Positions 51,315 to 59,951 of a DNA stretch of 64,000 bases are shown here, piece after piece. Every line of letters starts with the position of its first letter. Positions within the stretch are counted from its first letter, which is position 1. The stretch comes from Candidatus Thalassarchaeaceae archaeon (GTDB lineage Archaea > Thermoplasmatota > Poseidoniia > Poseidoniales > Thalassarchaeaceae). A model generated the notes under the pieces. The model was given only the letters and a program-made list of their open reading frames with translations. It was not told where the DNA came from and did no database searches. Location: the NCBI GenBank assembly GCA_030748775.1, contig JASMLH010000006.1, forward strand, positions 1 through 64,000. Reading direction: 5' to 3'. Position numbers and translations under genes: made by a program.

Positions 51315-52103
51315 ATGGTGAAGGAAATCAATGAGTCACTCAATGGGATTGAGGCAATCTTTCTCGATCTAGACGGGACGATATACCTAGGAGACGAGCT
51401 GATCGAGGGTGCTATCGATTTCCTCAATCGCCTTGGAAGCAGAGGCATTGCACGCTTTTTCCTATCAAACAACTCAAGCAAGTCAGTTGCGCAATACCTG
51501 CATAAGCTCCATGGAATGGGAATTGATGCTAGCAAGGATGAGATTCTTCTATCTACACACGACCTGCTCGCATGGCTATCAAAGGAAGGTGTTAGCAAGA
51601 CCTACCTAGTAGGGACCGAGGGTATGAGGGAGATGCTTGAGGAGCGTGGTCTAGACACCGAATCAACCGACCCGGAGTTCGTAGTTCTCGGTTATGACAC
51701 GGAAGTAACCTACGAGAAGCTCGCGGTTGCCTCTGTCCACCTCCACAAGGGGGTGCCTATGGTGTCAAGCCATCCTGACATGGTATGCCCCTCCCCCGAA
51801 GGAGGTCTTCCGGATACTGGGGCCTACATGGCCCTATTCGAGGCCACCACAGGGGTCAGGCCTGTCCACGTTTGTGGAAAGCCAAACAAGGATATGATAC
51901 TACATAAGATCGAGGAAATGGGTCTTAGTCCCTCCAACTGCGCGATGGTGGGTGATCGCCTGTACACTGACATGGAGATGGCGGAGAGGGCTGGGGTAAA
52001 CGGCATTCTTGTCCTCTCCGGAGAGGCGACCAGGGAGGACCTAGTGGGAAGCGGCATGAGTCCGTCGCTTGTTGTTGATTCAGTCTCATCCCTAGCTACA
52101 TGA
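51315..52103 (+). CDS. HAD-IIA family phosphatase (NagD-like)
   Basis: 262 residues. HAD motifs are AIFLDLDGTIYLGDELI (nucleophile Asp and DGT), FFLSNNSSKSV, the KPNKDMI lysine and CAMVGDRLYTDMEMAERAGV. The mid-sequence cap is of the C2A type. Family members dephosphorylate small phosphates such as 2-phosphoglycolate, glycerol phosphate, p-nitrophenyl phosphate or nucleotides. It starts 10 bases after the geranylgeranyl reductase gene, so a lipid-precursor phosphate is a possible but unproven substrate. Confidence 0.88.
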   Translation: MVKEINESLNGIEAIFLDLDGTIYLGDELIEGAIDFLNRLGSRGIARFFLSNNSSKSVAQYLHKLHGMGIDASKDEILLSTHDLLAWLSKEGVSKTYLVGTEGMREMLEERGLDTESTDPEFVVLGYDTEVTYEKLAVASVHLHKGVPMVSSHPDMVCPSPEGGLPDTGAYMALFEATTGVRPVHVCGKPNKDMILHKIEEMGLSPSNCAMVGDRLYTDMEMAERAGVNGILVLSGEATREDLVGSGMSPSLVVDSVSSLAT

Positions 52104-52130
52104 AAGTTCTCAACATTGCAATTGGAGAAC

Positions 52131-52156
52131 TAGATATACGCGCCTTTTCCGGCGCG
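52131..52156 (+). promoter_or_regulatory. TATA box and GC-rich inverted repeat before the MMPL gene
   Basis: A TATA-like TAGATATA lies about 26 bases before the GTG start. CGCGCC and GGCGCG (52139-52144, 52151-52156) form a perfect 6-base inverted repeat around TTTTCC, ending 4 bases before the start codon. Transcription would begin near the start codon, so the repeat could be an operator that blocks it. Confidence 0.5.
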
Positions 52157-52160
52157 GGTC

Positions 52161-54374
52161 GTGGAAAGGATGCTGTCAAGGGCCGGCAGGTCCGTTCATC
52201 GAAACAGGAGTCTGATAATCGCAGTCTCCCTCGCTTCCATTCTTTTCTCGGTCGTACTAATCTCCCAGGGTAATGAGTTCGAAGACGGTAATTCCCCTCC
52301 CACTTCCATCGAATCTGGGAGGGCCTTGGAACTGGTGAACGAAGAGTTGCCAATAGTCTCGACTAACAGCGTGAGCTACATTTTTACCCACGAATCTCTG
52401 GAATGGGACGAACCCGATTTCGAGCAAGAGGTAAGGGATTCTCTGAAGGGACTAGAGTCGGTTTCACTCGATGTACTAGAAATCAGTTTGGCTTATGACA
52501 ACCCAAATGACCCGTATCACCTTGCAAGACACGTTTCCATAGATGGACATAGAGTCGCCGCGTTCGTGAGTTTCAATGGGACCGAGGAGGAAATTTCCAA
52601 GGAGGTAGGGGCAATCAAGGAAGCCGTAGAAAGCAATGAGATGGAAATCCTGGTTTCTGGAAGCCTAATCATTGACTCGGACTTCGATAGAATGCTGAAG
52701 GAGGACCAAATCAGAGCGGAGATTATTGGCATCCCTCTATCTCTAATCATCCTCCTCTTCGTTTTCAGGACAGTAGTCGCCTCCCTGTTACCAATGGCAG
52801 TTGCAATGTGCATGTTCCCCCTAGCCACAGGATTGTCTTACTTCGTATCGAAGTGGTTCTCAATGACGGAGTACTCTGTCTCGATGATCACCCTGATAGG
52901 TCTAGCAGTCTCAATCGACTACAGTCTATTCATGGTTAGCAGGTTCAGAGAGGAGCTTAGGAAGGGGCAGGATGTGGAGGGGGCCCTAGCGACGATGATG
53001 GATACCGCAGGGAGAGCCATTCTTTTCTCGGGGGCCACAGTAGCGGTTGGCCTATGCACCCTCTTCTACTTCAGCGCCACGCACATGCCATCCATGGGGA
53101 TGGGCGCATTTCTAGCAGTATTCGGGGCATTGATTTACTCGTTGACGCTGCTTCCTGCATTGCTCTCCATTATCGGGCATGGGATAGACAGGCTGCCGGT
53201 GCCAATCCCAGGAGGGCGGGACGAAGGGAGGTTTTGGGAGGAGTTCTCTACAAGGGTCATGAAGAACCCCGTCGGCTGGCTAGTTCCTTCCATGGGATTT
53301 CTATTGCTACTAGGAGTTCCCTTCCTTCACGTCGAGTTGACGGCTGGTGGCCTTGACACGCTTCCTCCAGATCTTGAGTCACGACAGGCCTACGAGATAC
53401 TGGAGGAAGAGTTCCCTGCCTTCACGGCCTCGGTCGTACCGTTGGTGATAGTGTTCGAGGAGGGACAGGACCCGTTCTCGAAGTCTCTATCCACAGATAT
53501 TGCAGGGATGTGCGAGGGGGTGGCTACCGTGGAGGGAGTCATAGGAGTGGAACATCCGCTTTGCAATCCCTCGCTCTTCGACACTGATTTCGACCAATGG
53601 CCTGAGGGAATGCGTATGGAGTGGTTGACCACAGTCTCGGACTCTGTTGCGATGATTAACGTCCCGATTGAGTACCCAAGTGGGAGTGACGAAGCGGAGC
53701 AGCTGATTAAGGACGTGAGGATGTTCACCTCCTCAAACCAGGAGGAGGTCCTAGTGGGAAGCTGGACTTCTTACGAAGTCGACATGAAAGACCACCTGAG
53801 GGAGCGGATTCCAGTTGCGCTTGCCTTCGTTCTTCTTGTTACCATGGTTCTCGTGTGGTTCCAAGTTCACTCTGTTTTAGTTCCAATAAAGGCGGTTTTC
53901 ATGAACATACTCTCCATTTCGGCTTCCTTCGGACTAATCGTTGTTGTATTCCAGGACGGTTTCTTGGCGGGACCGCTGAACTTCACCCCCCAGCCCCTAG
54001 ATCTGATGGTCCCCCCCTTGGTCTTCGGAATCGCCTTCGGTCTTTCAATGGACTACGAAGTACTCATGCTCTCCAGAATTCACGAGTCGTGGCTCGAGAC
54101 GGGTGACAACACGCGAGCGGTGTCGGAGGGCCTGCAAGCCTCCGGGAGGCTGATCACGGGAGCTGCTGCAATTATGATTGCAGTCTTCTCTGGATTCATC
54201 TTCGCTGATGTGATGATAATCAAATCCATCGGGTTTGCCTTGGCTGTGGCGGTGTTCGTCGACGCTACTATTGTCAGGGCAATAGTTGTTCCATCGGCGA
54301 TGCGTCTCATGGGACGGGCAAACTGGTGGTCGCCTAGTTTCTCTGGTGCCCGTAAAGACAAAGGCGACGCGTAG
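52161..54374 (+). CDS. MMPL/RND superfamily transporter
   Basis: 737 residues with the two-fold RND layout. A first helix (SLIIAVSLASILFSVVLIS) precedes an extracellular loop of ~150 residues. A six-helix block follows (IIGIPLSLIILLFVFRTVVASLLPMAVAMCMF, ITLIGLAVSIDYSLFMVSRFREEL, AILFSGATVAVGLCTLFYFSA). The pattern repeats after residue ~370, with FGIAFGLSMDYEVLMLSRIHE and AAAIMIAVFSGFIFAD. The GLAVSIDYSLF and FGLSMDYEVL motifs carry the proton-relay Asp residues. It likely exports lipids or hydrophobic molecules. GTG start at 52161; ATG at 52170 possible. Confidence 0.9.
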   Translation: MERMLSRAGRSVHRNRSLIIAVSLASILFSVVLISQGNEFEDGNSPPTSIESGRALELVNEELPIVSTNSVSYIFTHESLEWDEPDFEQEVRDSLKGLESVSLDVLEISLAYDNPNDPYHLARHVSIDGHRVAAFVSFNGTEEEISKEVGAIKEAVESNEMEILVSGSLIIDSDFDRMLKEDQIRAEIIGIPLSLIILLFVFRTVVASLLPMAVAMCMFPLATGLSYFVSKWFSMTEYSVSMITLIGLAVSIDYSLFMVSRFREELRKGQDVEGALATMMDTAGRAILFSGATVAVGLCTLFYFSATHMPSMGMGAFLAVFGALIYSLTLLPALLSIIGHGIDRLPVPIPGGRDEGRFWEEFSTRVMKNPVGWLVPSMGFLLLLGVPFLHVELTAGGLDTLPPDLESRQAYEILEEEFPAFTASVVPLVIVFEEGQDPFSKSLSTDIAGMCEGVATVEGVIGVEHPLCNPSLFDTDFDQWPEGMRMEWLTTVSDSVAMINVPIEYPSGSDEAEQLIKDVRMFTSSNQEEVLVGSWTSYEVDMKDHLRERIPVALAFVLLVTMVLVWFQVHSVLVPIKAVFMNILSISASFGLIVVVFQDGFLAGPLNFTPQPLDLMVPPLVFGIAFGLSMDYEVLMLSRIHESWLETGDNTRAVSEGLQASGRLITGAAAIMIAVFSGFIFADVMIIKSIGFALAVAVFVDATIVRAIVVPSAMRLMGRANWWSPSFSGARKDKGDA

Positions 54375-54380
54375 GGAACG

Positions 54381-55433
54381 ATGTTCATGCCCGAGGGCCA
54401 CGATGCTGGTGGACTAGTCGTTGTCACTGGTGCCAGTGGATATATCGGAAGCCACATAGTTGCCAATTTGCTGGCTAGGGGCAGAGAGGTAAGGGCAACA
54501 GTTCGAGACTCGTCAGATCCGGAGAGAGTTGATCATCTAAGAGCCATGCCAATTGGGGATGGCGGGAGCCTAGAAATAGTTGAGATGGACCTTCTTGACT
54601 CTGAATCGGTAAATAGGGCGATTTCAGGCTGCAGAGAGGTGATTCATACTGCGGCGGTTGTAGTCCTAAATGCGAAGAACCCTCAGGAGAAAATAGTCGA
54701 CCCAAGCGTAATCGGGACGAGGAATGTGCTTGGGGCAATTGATTCTGCCGGGTCGGTGGAATGCCTGGTTCATACTTCATCAACTGCCGCAATCAGACCG
54801 CAAAATTGGGTAGACGGCCAGGTGCTAACGACAGAAACATGGGCAGACGACTCCAACATCGATAACAACCCGTACGGCCTAGCGAAGTTCAGTGCGGAGA
54901 GGCTGGTCAGGGAGTGGCACGATTCCAAGGGCAATGGGGCGCCAAGGATGGTTACCATCAACCCCTGTGTAGTGCTTGGGCCCCCTCTTTCCAGAAGGCA
55001 CCTTAGAGGGAGTCCGTCATTCGTAATGACCCTGCTAAACAGGGAGATTCCATTCGTTGTGCCGATGCATATCAGCATAGTGGATGTCCGAGATGTGGCT
55101 GAGGCGCATGTTAGGGCTCTGACTCAGGGAAGGGAAGCAGGTAGGTACCTCGTAGTCTCAGGGCAAATGTGGTTCAGAGATGTCGCCCGGGCCGTGAAGG
55201 CAGCTAACCCAGAGCTCAAGATTCCCACTAAACAAGTTCCTTACCTTCTTTCACTGGTGGTCTCAATTTTCCACCCCAAAATCAGCCTCTCGTGGGCCAG
55301 AATGCATCTTGGGAAGAGGCTATTTTGGGATGCGTCGCCCGCTGAGAGAGACCTTGGTATGGAATGGAGAAGCCCCAAGGAGTCCCTGCTCGACACCGTA
55401 CCACCTGTACTGGAGAACGGTTGGATGAGATGA
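54381..55433 (+). CDS. NAD(P)-dependent extended short-chain dehydrogenase (epimerase / 3-beta-HSD-like)
   Basis: 350 residues. The cofactor site is LVVVTGASGYIGSHIVANLLARGREVRATVRDSSDP, which favours NADP by its Arg-rich turn. The active-site block is YGLAKFSAERL, with Tyr and Lys spaced YxxxK, and the upstream Ser is in LVHTSSTAAI. The C-terminal VVDVRDVAEAHV-type segment reads SIVDVRDVAEAHVRAL. It resembles dihydroflavonol reductase/3-beta-hydroxysteroid-type enzymes; the substrate may be a sugar, sterol-like or isoprenoid alcohol. The stop lies 4 bases before the first BNR lipoprotein gene. Confidence 0.85.
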   Translation: MFMPEGHDAGGLVVVTGASGYIGSHIVANLLARGREVRATVRDSSDPERVDHLRAMPIGDGGSLEIVEMDLLDSESVNRAISGCREVIHTAAVVVLNAKNPQEKIVDPSVIGTRNVLGAIDSAGSVECLVHTSSTAAIRPQNWVDGQVLTTETWADDSNIDNNPYGLAKFSAERLVREWHDSKGNGAPRMVTINPCVVLGPPLSRRHLRGSPSFVMTLLNREIPFVVPMHISIVDVRDVAEAHVRALTQGREAGRYLVVSGQMWFRDVARAVKAANPELKIPTKQVPYLLSLVVSIFHPKISLSWARMHLGKRLFWDASPAERDLGMEWRSPKESLLDTVPPVLENGWMR

Positions 55434-55437
55434 TTCA

Positions 55438-56955
55438 ATGAGCAAAGCAACCCAACTCCTGTGCCTGCTGGTACTTTCCTCTACCACCACGGGTTGCATG
55501 TGGTGGGAAGAGGCCCCCGAGCTGGAGATAGTCGAGGGGGCATTCGACTTCGGCAGGGACACGCCCATCACGACATGGTACCACTTCCCAGGAACGCCCT
55601 CAGAGAGGTGGGCCGTCGATGCCACTGACGCTACTGCGATGCTCGCTTCCAACATCACGGCGGAGTTTTCAGGGAACAGCACCCCCTTCTTCTCGAGTGC
55701 AACCTACTATGGAACAGGTTTCGACACCTTTGAACCGACTCTAGGAATCACCGCATCGGGGGCCATCTTCTTCACGAGCTGGAACGGATTAGGAGACGGG
55801 ACTCATATCATCCGATCGACGGACATGGGGCAGACTTGGGAGGATATTGGTCCGTTCGGACAGATCGACGAGGACTCAGGGCAGACGCCTAACTCCAACG
55901 ACCCCTACATCTACGTAGACAAATTCACTGACAGGCTGGTAAAGTTCGATATGCACGCTCTAGCAGCGATGTTTGTCGAGTTCTCAGACAATGACGGTGA
56001 GACATGGAGCGTACCCTATCCTGTAGAGGGGTACTACGTTACACAAGATCACCAGAGCATCGCCTCCATGCCTCCTCCTCCAGGAGTGACTGCTTTCCAC
56101 CCGGTAATATACGTCTACTGCATAAACACCGGTTCACCAGCTGCAGGGGCTCAGTGTTCGCGCTCCCTGAATGGAGGGCTTTCTTGGGATGTTCAGAGGC
56201 TGGGTTACCCAAGCAGCAGCTTCCCTCAGTGCTCGGGCCTCCACGGACATGTCGCAGGAGGCATAGACGGGTCAGTGTACCGTGGAAACCCCTCTTGCGA
56301 GGGGCCAGCAGTTTACCGTTCCCTAGACGGAGGCTACAGCTGGACCGAGCACACTATCACCACTGAAATTGGAATGCAGGACGGTTGGCACGCGCACGAG
56401 GTTGCTACGGCTGTGGACGATGGCGGCAACGTGCACGCCACATGGATTGGAGACGACCTGAAGCCTTGGTACGCAAACTCGCGGGACCAAGGAGGGACCT
56501 GGAGCGAGCCGATGATGGTGGCGGCCCCCGGCGTTGTGGAGACTGGTTTTCCGACAATCTTCGCTGGAGCAGAGGGAAGAGTAGTCCTTGGTTACATCGG
56601 CGAATCACAGGACTACGACGAGGCAAACAAAACCGGAGGTTGGTCGGGTTACATGGCGATAATGACTGACTCCTTCGCAGAAAGGCCGCTAATTACTAGC
56701 GTTGCAGTGAACAACCCCAACGACCCCCTGGACATCACCCCAGACTGTGGTGATGTTAGGTGTGGGGGATTCGGGGACTTCATAGACGTGGAGATCGATG
56801 ATGAGGGGAGGCCTTGGATAGCTTTGGCCCACAACACGGCCGGTTTCGATGAAGCCATAATTGGAACCCTGATGGAAGGTCCCAAGCTATACGGGGAGCT
56901 AGGATACCTCGAGCCGCTTCCTGAAGGAGGCAACTCAACCCTGCTACTCGGGTAG
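55438..56955 (+). CDS. BNR (Asp-box) repeat lipoprotein, copy 1
   Basis: 505 residues. The lipoprotein signal TQLLCLLVLSSTTTGCMW has a lipobox-like Cys near residue 20. The body carries at least five Asp-box (SxDxGxTW-type) repeats: STDMGQTW, SDNDGETW, SLNGGLSW, SLDGGYSW and SRDQGGTW. These form a six-bladed beta-propeller as in sialidases and other exo-glycosidases or photosystem-type assembly factors. The catalytic Arg triad of sialidases is not obvious, so a non-enzymatic binding protein is equally possible. It should face outside the cell. A paralogue follows. Confidence 0.8.
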   Translation: MSKATQLLCLLVLSSTTTGCMWWEEAPELEIVEGAFDFGRDTPITTWYHFPGTPSERWAVDATDATAMLASNITAEFSGNSTPFFSSATYYGTGFDTFEPTLGITASGAIFFTSWNGLGDGTHIIRSTDMGQTWEDIGPFGQIDEDSGQTPNSNDPYIYVDKFTDRLVKFDMHALAAMFVEFSDNDGETWSVPYPVEGYYVTQDHQSIASMPPPPGVTAFHPVIYVYCINTGSPAAGAQCSRSLNGGLSWDVQRLGYPSSSFPQCSGLHGHVAGGIDGSVYRGNPSCEGPAVYRSLDGGYSWTEHTITTEIGMQDGWHAHEVATAVDDGGNVHATWIGDDLKPWYANSRDQGGTWSEPMMVAAPGVVETGFPTIFAGAEGRVVLGYIGESQDYDEANKTGGWSGYMAIMTDSFAERPLITSVAVNNPNDPLDITPDCGDVRCGGFGDFIDVEIDDEGRPWIALAHNTAGFDEAIIGTLMEGPKLYGELGYLEPLPEGGNSTLLLG

Positions 56956-57039
56956 CTATTGCTGCAGAATTACGGGGCCTCGGGACCGTTGTGCCATCAA
57001 TCCGTTTAACTGATGTAGGAAAGACGCGGCCGCTACAAT

Positions 57040-58500
57040 GTGCGAGTAGCGGCCCTGAGCATGGTCTCACTTCTGGTTATGGCCTCTCTTGGGGGTTGCT
57101 TCGGCGATGAAGAGGAGTTGATTGAAGAGAGTAGCGTGTTCGATGCCTTGTGTACAGAAAACGGAGGTTCGGTTAGCAATACTACTTGGTATCACTATGG
57201 TAATGCCACAGACGCAACAATGGTCTCGCACATGAAGAACGGGACATCGGTCCTAGTCGGAAACAACGCACCGGTATGTGCAGTTGGGACCTACTACGGG
57301 ATTGGAATGACCACCTTCGAACCCACGATTGGAGTGACATCCCTGGATAACCTGTACATGACGAGCTGGGGCAATGGAGCTGCTGGTTCCACAGCCATAG
57401 TGAGGTGCTCAGGTATGATTGGAATGACGAACATCAGCGATTACGTCTGCGAGGACGTCTACAGTGCGCTCTTGCCAGTGGCCAACAGCAATGACCCCTA
57501 CGTCTACGTAGACCCATGGACAGACCGTATCATGAAGTTCGACATGCATGCCCTCTTAGGCATGACCGTTGAGTGGTCAGACAACGAGGGGCAAAGCTGG
57601 ACGGGCCCATCGGTGGCGACGGGGTGGTCCGTCCAAGACCACCAGACAATAGCATCCTCACCTTACCCGGCCGCGTTCCACCAGACTACATGGGTCTTCT
57701 GCGTCAATGGTAACTATCCCTATCCTGTGTGCTCCGCTAGCAACGACGGGGGGCTCACTTGGGGTCCAGAGCTACCCGGGACTCCCTCTGACTGCGAGAG
57801 CGGAGGTCTGACCGGCCATATCACAGGGAGCGAGAACGGGAACTTCTACAGGGGCAACAGGGGATGCAACGGAGGAGAAGGTTACTCTATCTACAGAAGC
57901 ACCAATGGAGGCATTACATGGACAGAGCACCCCCTGCCTACAGAGACTACCGGTACTGCAGAGACATGGAACTTCGAAGAGGCGCAGGTGGCGACGGACT
58001 CCGAGGACAACGTCCATGCATTCTGGATGGGCTTCGACAACATGCCCTACTACTCGTACTCCACAGACGAAGGAGGAACCTGGAGCGACCCGATAATGAT
58101 CGCGCCGCCAATCGGTCTGAACGGGACCGGTTTCCCCGTTGTTACAGCTGGCAGCGCTGGCAAGGTGGCACTAGGTTACCTAGGTGACTCTGGAGGTGAT
58201 ACTTGGAATGGATATCTGACTGTAATAACCGATGCATTCAACGACATGCCGCTTCTAACCACCGTGCAGGTGAACGCCTGGGGGGACCCCCTGGACACGT
58301 CGGCGGACTGTGGCTACAACCGATGTGGTGGTTTTGGTGACTTCAACGACATAGTCATCGATCAGCATGGGAGGGTTTGGTTCGGGCACGCTCACAACGT
58401 GGGAGGGGAGATTGGAATCTACGGGACAATGGCGATTGGCCCGACGCTCAGGGACTTGCCCCTACAGCCTCTGCCGCTTGGAGGACCGGGGACCCTGTAG
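57040..58500 (+). CDS. BNR (Asp-box) repeat lipoprotein, copy 2
   Basis: 486 residues, GTG start. Lipoprotein signal ALSMVSLLVMASLGGCFG with a lipobox Cys. Asp-box repeats include SDNEGQSW, SNDGGLTW, STNGGITW and STDEGGTW. Long stretches match copy 1, for example GTYYGIGMTTFEPTIGV against ATYYGTGFDTFEPTLGI and NSNDPYVYVDPWTDRI against NSNDPYIYVDKFTDRL. Both end in CGGFGDF...(I/V)xID..GRxW. The pair arose by tandem duplication and then diverged in loops. A separate 84-base gap upstream may hold its own promoter. Confidence 0.8.
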   Translation: MRVAALSMVSLLVMASLGGCFGDEEELIEESSVFDALCTENGGSVSNTTWYHYGNATDATMVSHMKNGTSVLVGNNAPVCAVGTYYGIGMTTFEPTIGVTSLDNLYMTSWGNGAAGSTAIVRCSGMIGMTNISDYVCEDVYSALLPVANSNDPYVYVDPWTDRIMKFDMHALLGMTVEWSDNEGQSWTGPSVATGWSVQDHQTIASSPYPAAFHQTTWVFCVNGNYPYPVCSASNDGGLTWGPELPGTPSDCESGGLTGHITGSENGNFYRGNRGCNGGEGYSIYRSTNGGITWTEHPLPTETTGTAETWNFEEAQVATDSEDNVHAFWMGFDNMPYYSYSTDEGGTWSDPIMIAPPIGLNGTGFPVVTAGSAGKVALGYLGDSGGDTWNGYLTVITDAFNDMPLLTTVQVNAWGDPLDTSADCGYNRCGGFGDFNDIVIDQHGRVWFGHAHNVGGEIGIYGTMAIGPTLRDLPLQPLPLGGPGTL

Positions 58501-58501
58501 G

Positions 58502-59140
58502 CTAGAAGGCATCTGGAAGCAAGCCATAGGCCTGGTAAAGGAAGACAGCCGCGAATCCGAACATTCCCAACCCACAGATGCCTAGGGCACCCCTGTATGC
58601 CCGTGGGGATAGTGCCTCTCTAGTCCTATCGAAGAATAGTGCTATCGTCATCTTGACGATAATGATAGAGAACAGGAATGAGAGGGCATAAGCCACAGGA
58701 GCGAGGGGTTCGACGGCTGCCTTGCTAGCCATCAGTGGCCCACCGATTAGGAACCAGAAGACGTACACGTTTGGATTGAACAGATTTGTGATGACGCCCC
58801 TCCTGAAGGACCCGGTGACATCTGCCTGTTCTAGTTCGAGATCTGGGGGCTCAATCCTGAAGCAGTCTACCCCGAACCAGACTAGGAATCCTGCGCCAAG
58901 AGTCGAAATCAGAAAAAGGAGGGTGGGCTGCTCTGCGACCCACCCGGACAACAGGACGCTGACCACGATGAGGGGGCCGTCGGTGAATATCGGTGCGGAT
59001 GCCGCCCGAGCTCCGGCTGGCCAGCCGCCGGTTAGTGTCTCCCGGATTACCATGGTCAGGAGGGGTCCGGGCCTTATTCCCTCCATGACACCAAGAGCGA
59101 TGCCTGCAACCGTGAGCGCTAGAATCTCCTCAACTTGCAT
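58502..59140 (-). CDS. LysE family translocator
   Basis: 212 residues, about six hydrophobic segments. The start ILALTVAGIALGVMEGIRPGPLLTMVIRETLTGGW carries the LysE-type PGP signature (RPGPLL), and TNLFNPNVYVFWFLIGGPLM matches the second family block. A different subtype from the exporter at 46 kb. It probably moves amino acids or related small molecules out of the cell. It ends one base from the convergent BNR copy 2 gene and sits 3 bases after the Bax-inhibitor-like gene. Confidence 0.82.
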   Translation of the reverse strand: MQVEEILALTVAGIALGVMEGIRPGPLLTMVIRETLTGGWPAGARAASAPIFTDGPLIVVSVLLSGWVAEQPTLLFLISTLGAGFLVWFGVDCFRIEPPDLELEQADVTGSFRRGVITNLFNPNVYVFWFLIGGPLMASKAAVEPLAPVAYALSFLFSIIIVKMTIALFFDRTREALSPRAYRGALGICGLGMFGFAAVFLYQAYGLLPDAF

Positions 59141-59143
59141 CTT

Positions 59144-59902
59144 CTAGCGCCTCGATGCTATCTTGGCTAGTAGCTTCAGAATCTCGAAGTAAAGCCAAGT
59201 CAGAGTTACCATCAGCCCGAATGCTGCTCTCCACTCCAACTTCTTGGGAGCCCCTCTTTGCACGCCCCGTTCAATGAAGTCGAAGTCTGCCACGAGGCAA
59301 AGAGCCCCGATGCCGACAACAAATAGAGAGAATGCAATTCCGACTTGCCCTGCTCCATGGATATAGGGGACGTGGAACCAGCCGGATATTGCTCCGATAA
59401 ATGAAACCAGATATATCAGAAAAATTGCGGCCACAGCTGAGCTCACCGCTATCGCAAGATTCCTGTCCCATGCGATTAGCCCCGCCCTGTAGATTGCTAT
59501 CATGGCCCCAAGTATGAGGAAGGTGAGAAGGGCTGCCAATATGCCGATTCCTGGCATTTCGAGGGGGCCCTCGAAGAACCATGTTATTCCTCCGAGGAAA
59601 AGGCCCTCGAAAGCTGCGTACACGCAGATCAGAGCAGGATTCATCGAACCGGAAAGTACGACCATCATCGCAACGATGAAGCTGCCCAGTAACCCAACGA
59701 AAATCAGTGGGGATGCTTCTGGCATAGAGAATGCCGTTGCAAGGGCCGTGAATGTCGTTATCAGCAGTAGCAGTCCGGTCTTCTCTGCTACTCCCTCAAT
59801 TGTCATCATGTTAGTCTCATAGTCCTCCCACCAAGAGGCTCCCTTGTAGGCAGATTTTTCGAATGTCGAGTCATTGAGTGCGGGGTTTCCGGACCTGTAC
59901 AT
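59144..59902 (-). CDS. Bax inhibitor-1/YccA family membrane protein
   Basis: 252 residues with seven predicted helices. After a polar N-terminus of ~45 residues come TGLLLLITTFTALATAFSM, LIFVGLLGSFIVAMMVVL, the ICVYAAFEGLFLGGITWFFEG block, ILAALLTFLILGAMIAIYRA, AIFLIYLVSFIGAISGW, AFSLFVVGIGALCLVADFDFIE and WRAAFGLMVTLTWLYFEILKLLA. The AFEGLFLGGI and DFDFIERG...EWRAAFGLMVTLTWLY pattern is typical of the BaxI_1/YccA branch, linked to ion leak or protein quality control. It precedes the LysE gene on the same strand. Confidence 0.9.
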   Translation of the reverse strand: MYRSGNPALNDSTFEKSAYKGASWWEDYETNMMTIEGVAEKTGLLLLITTFTALATAFSMPEASPLIFVGLLGSFIVAMMVVLSGSMNPALICVYAAFEGLFLGGITWFFEGPLEMPGIGILAALLTFLILGAMIAIYRAGLIAWDRNLAIAVSSAVAAIFLIYLVSFIGAISGWFHVPYIHGAGQVGIAFSLFVVGIGALCLVADFDFIERGVQRGAPKKLEWRAAFGLMVTLTWLYFEILKLLAKIASRR

Positions 59903-59951
59903 CGGGTTCCGGTATCCATTGGCCTTCTCAAGGATTGGGCCGGAAAGGTCC

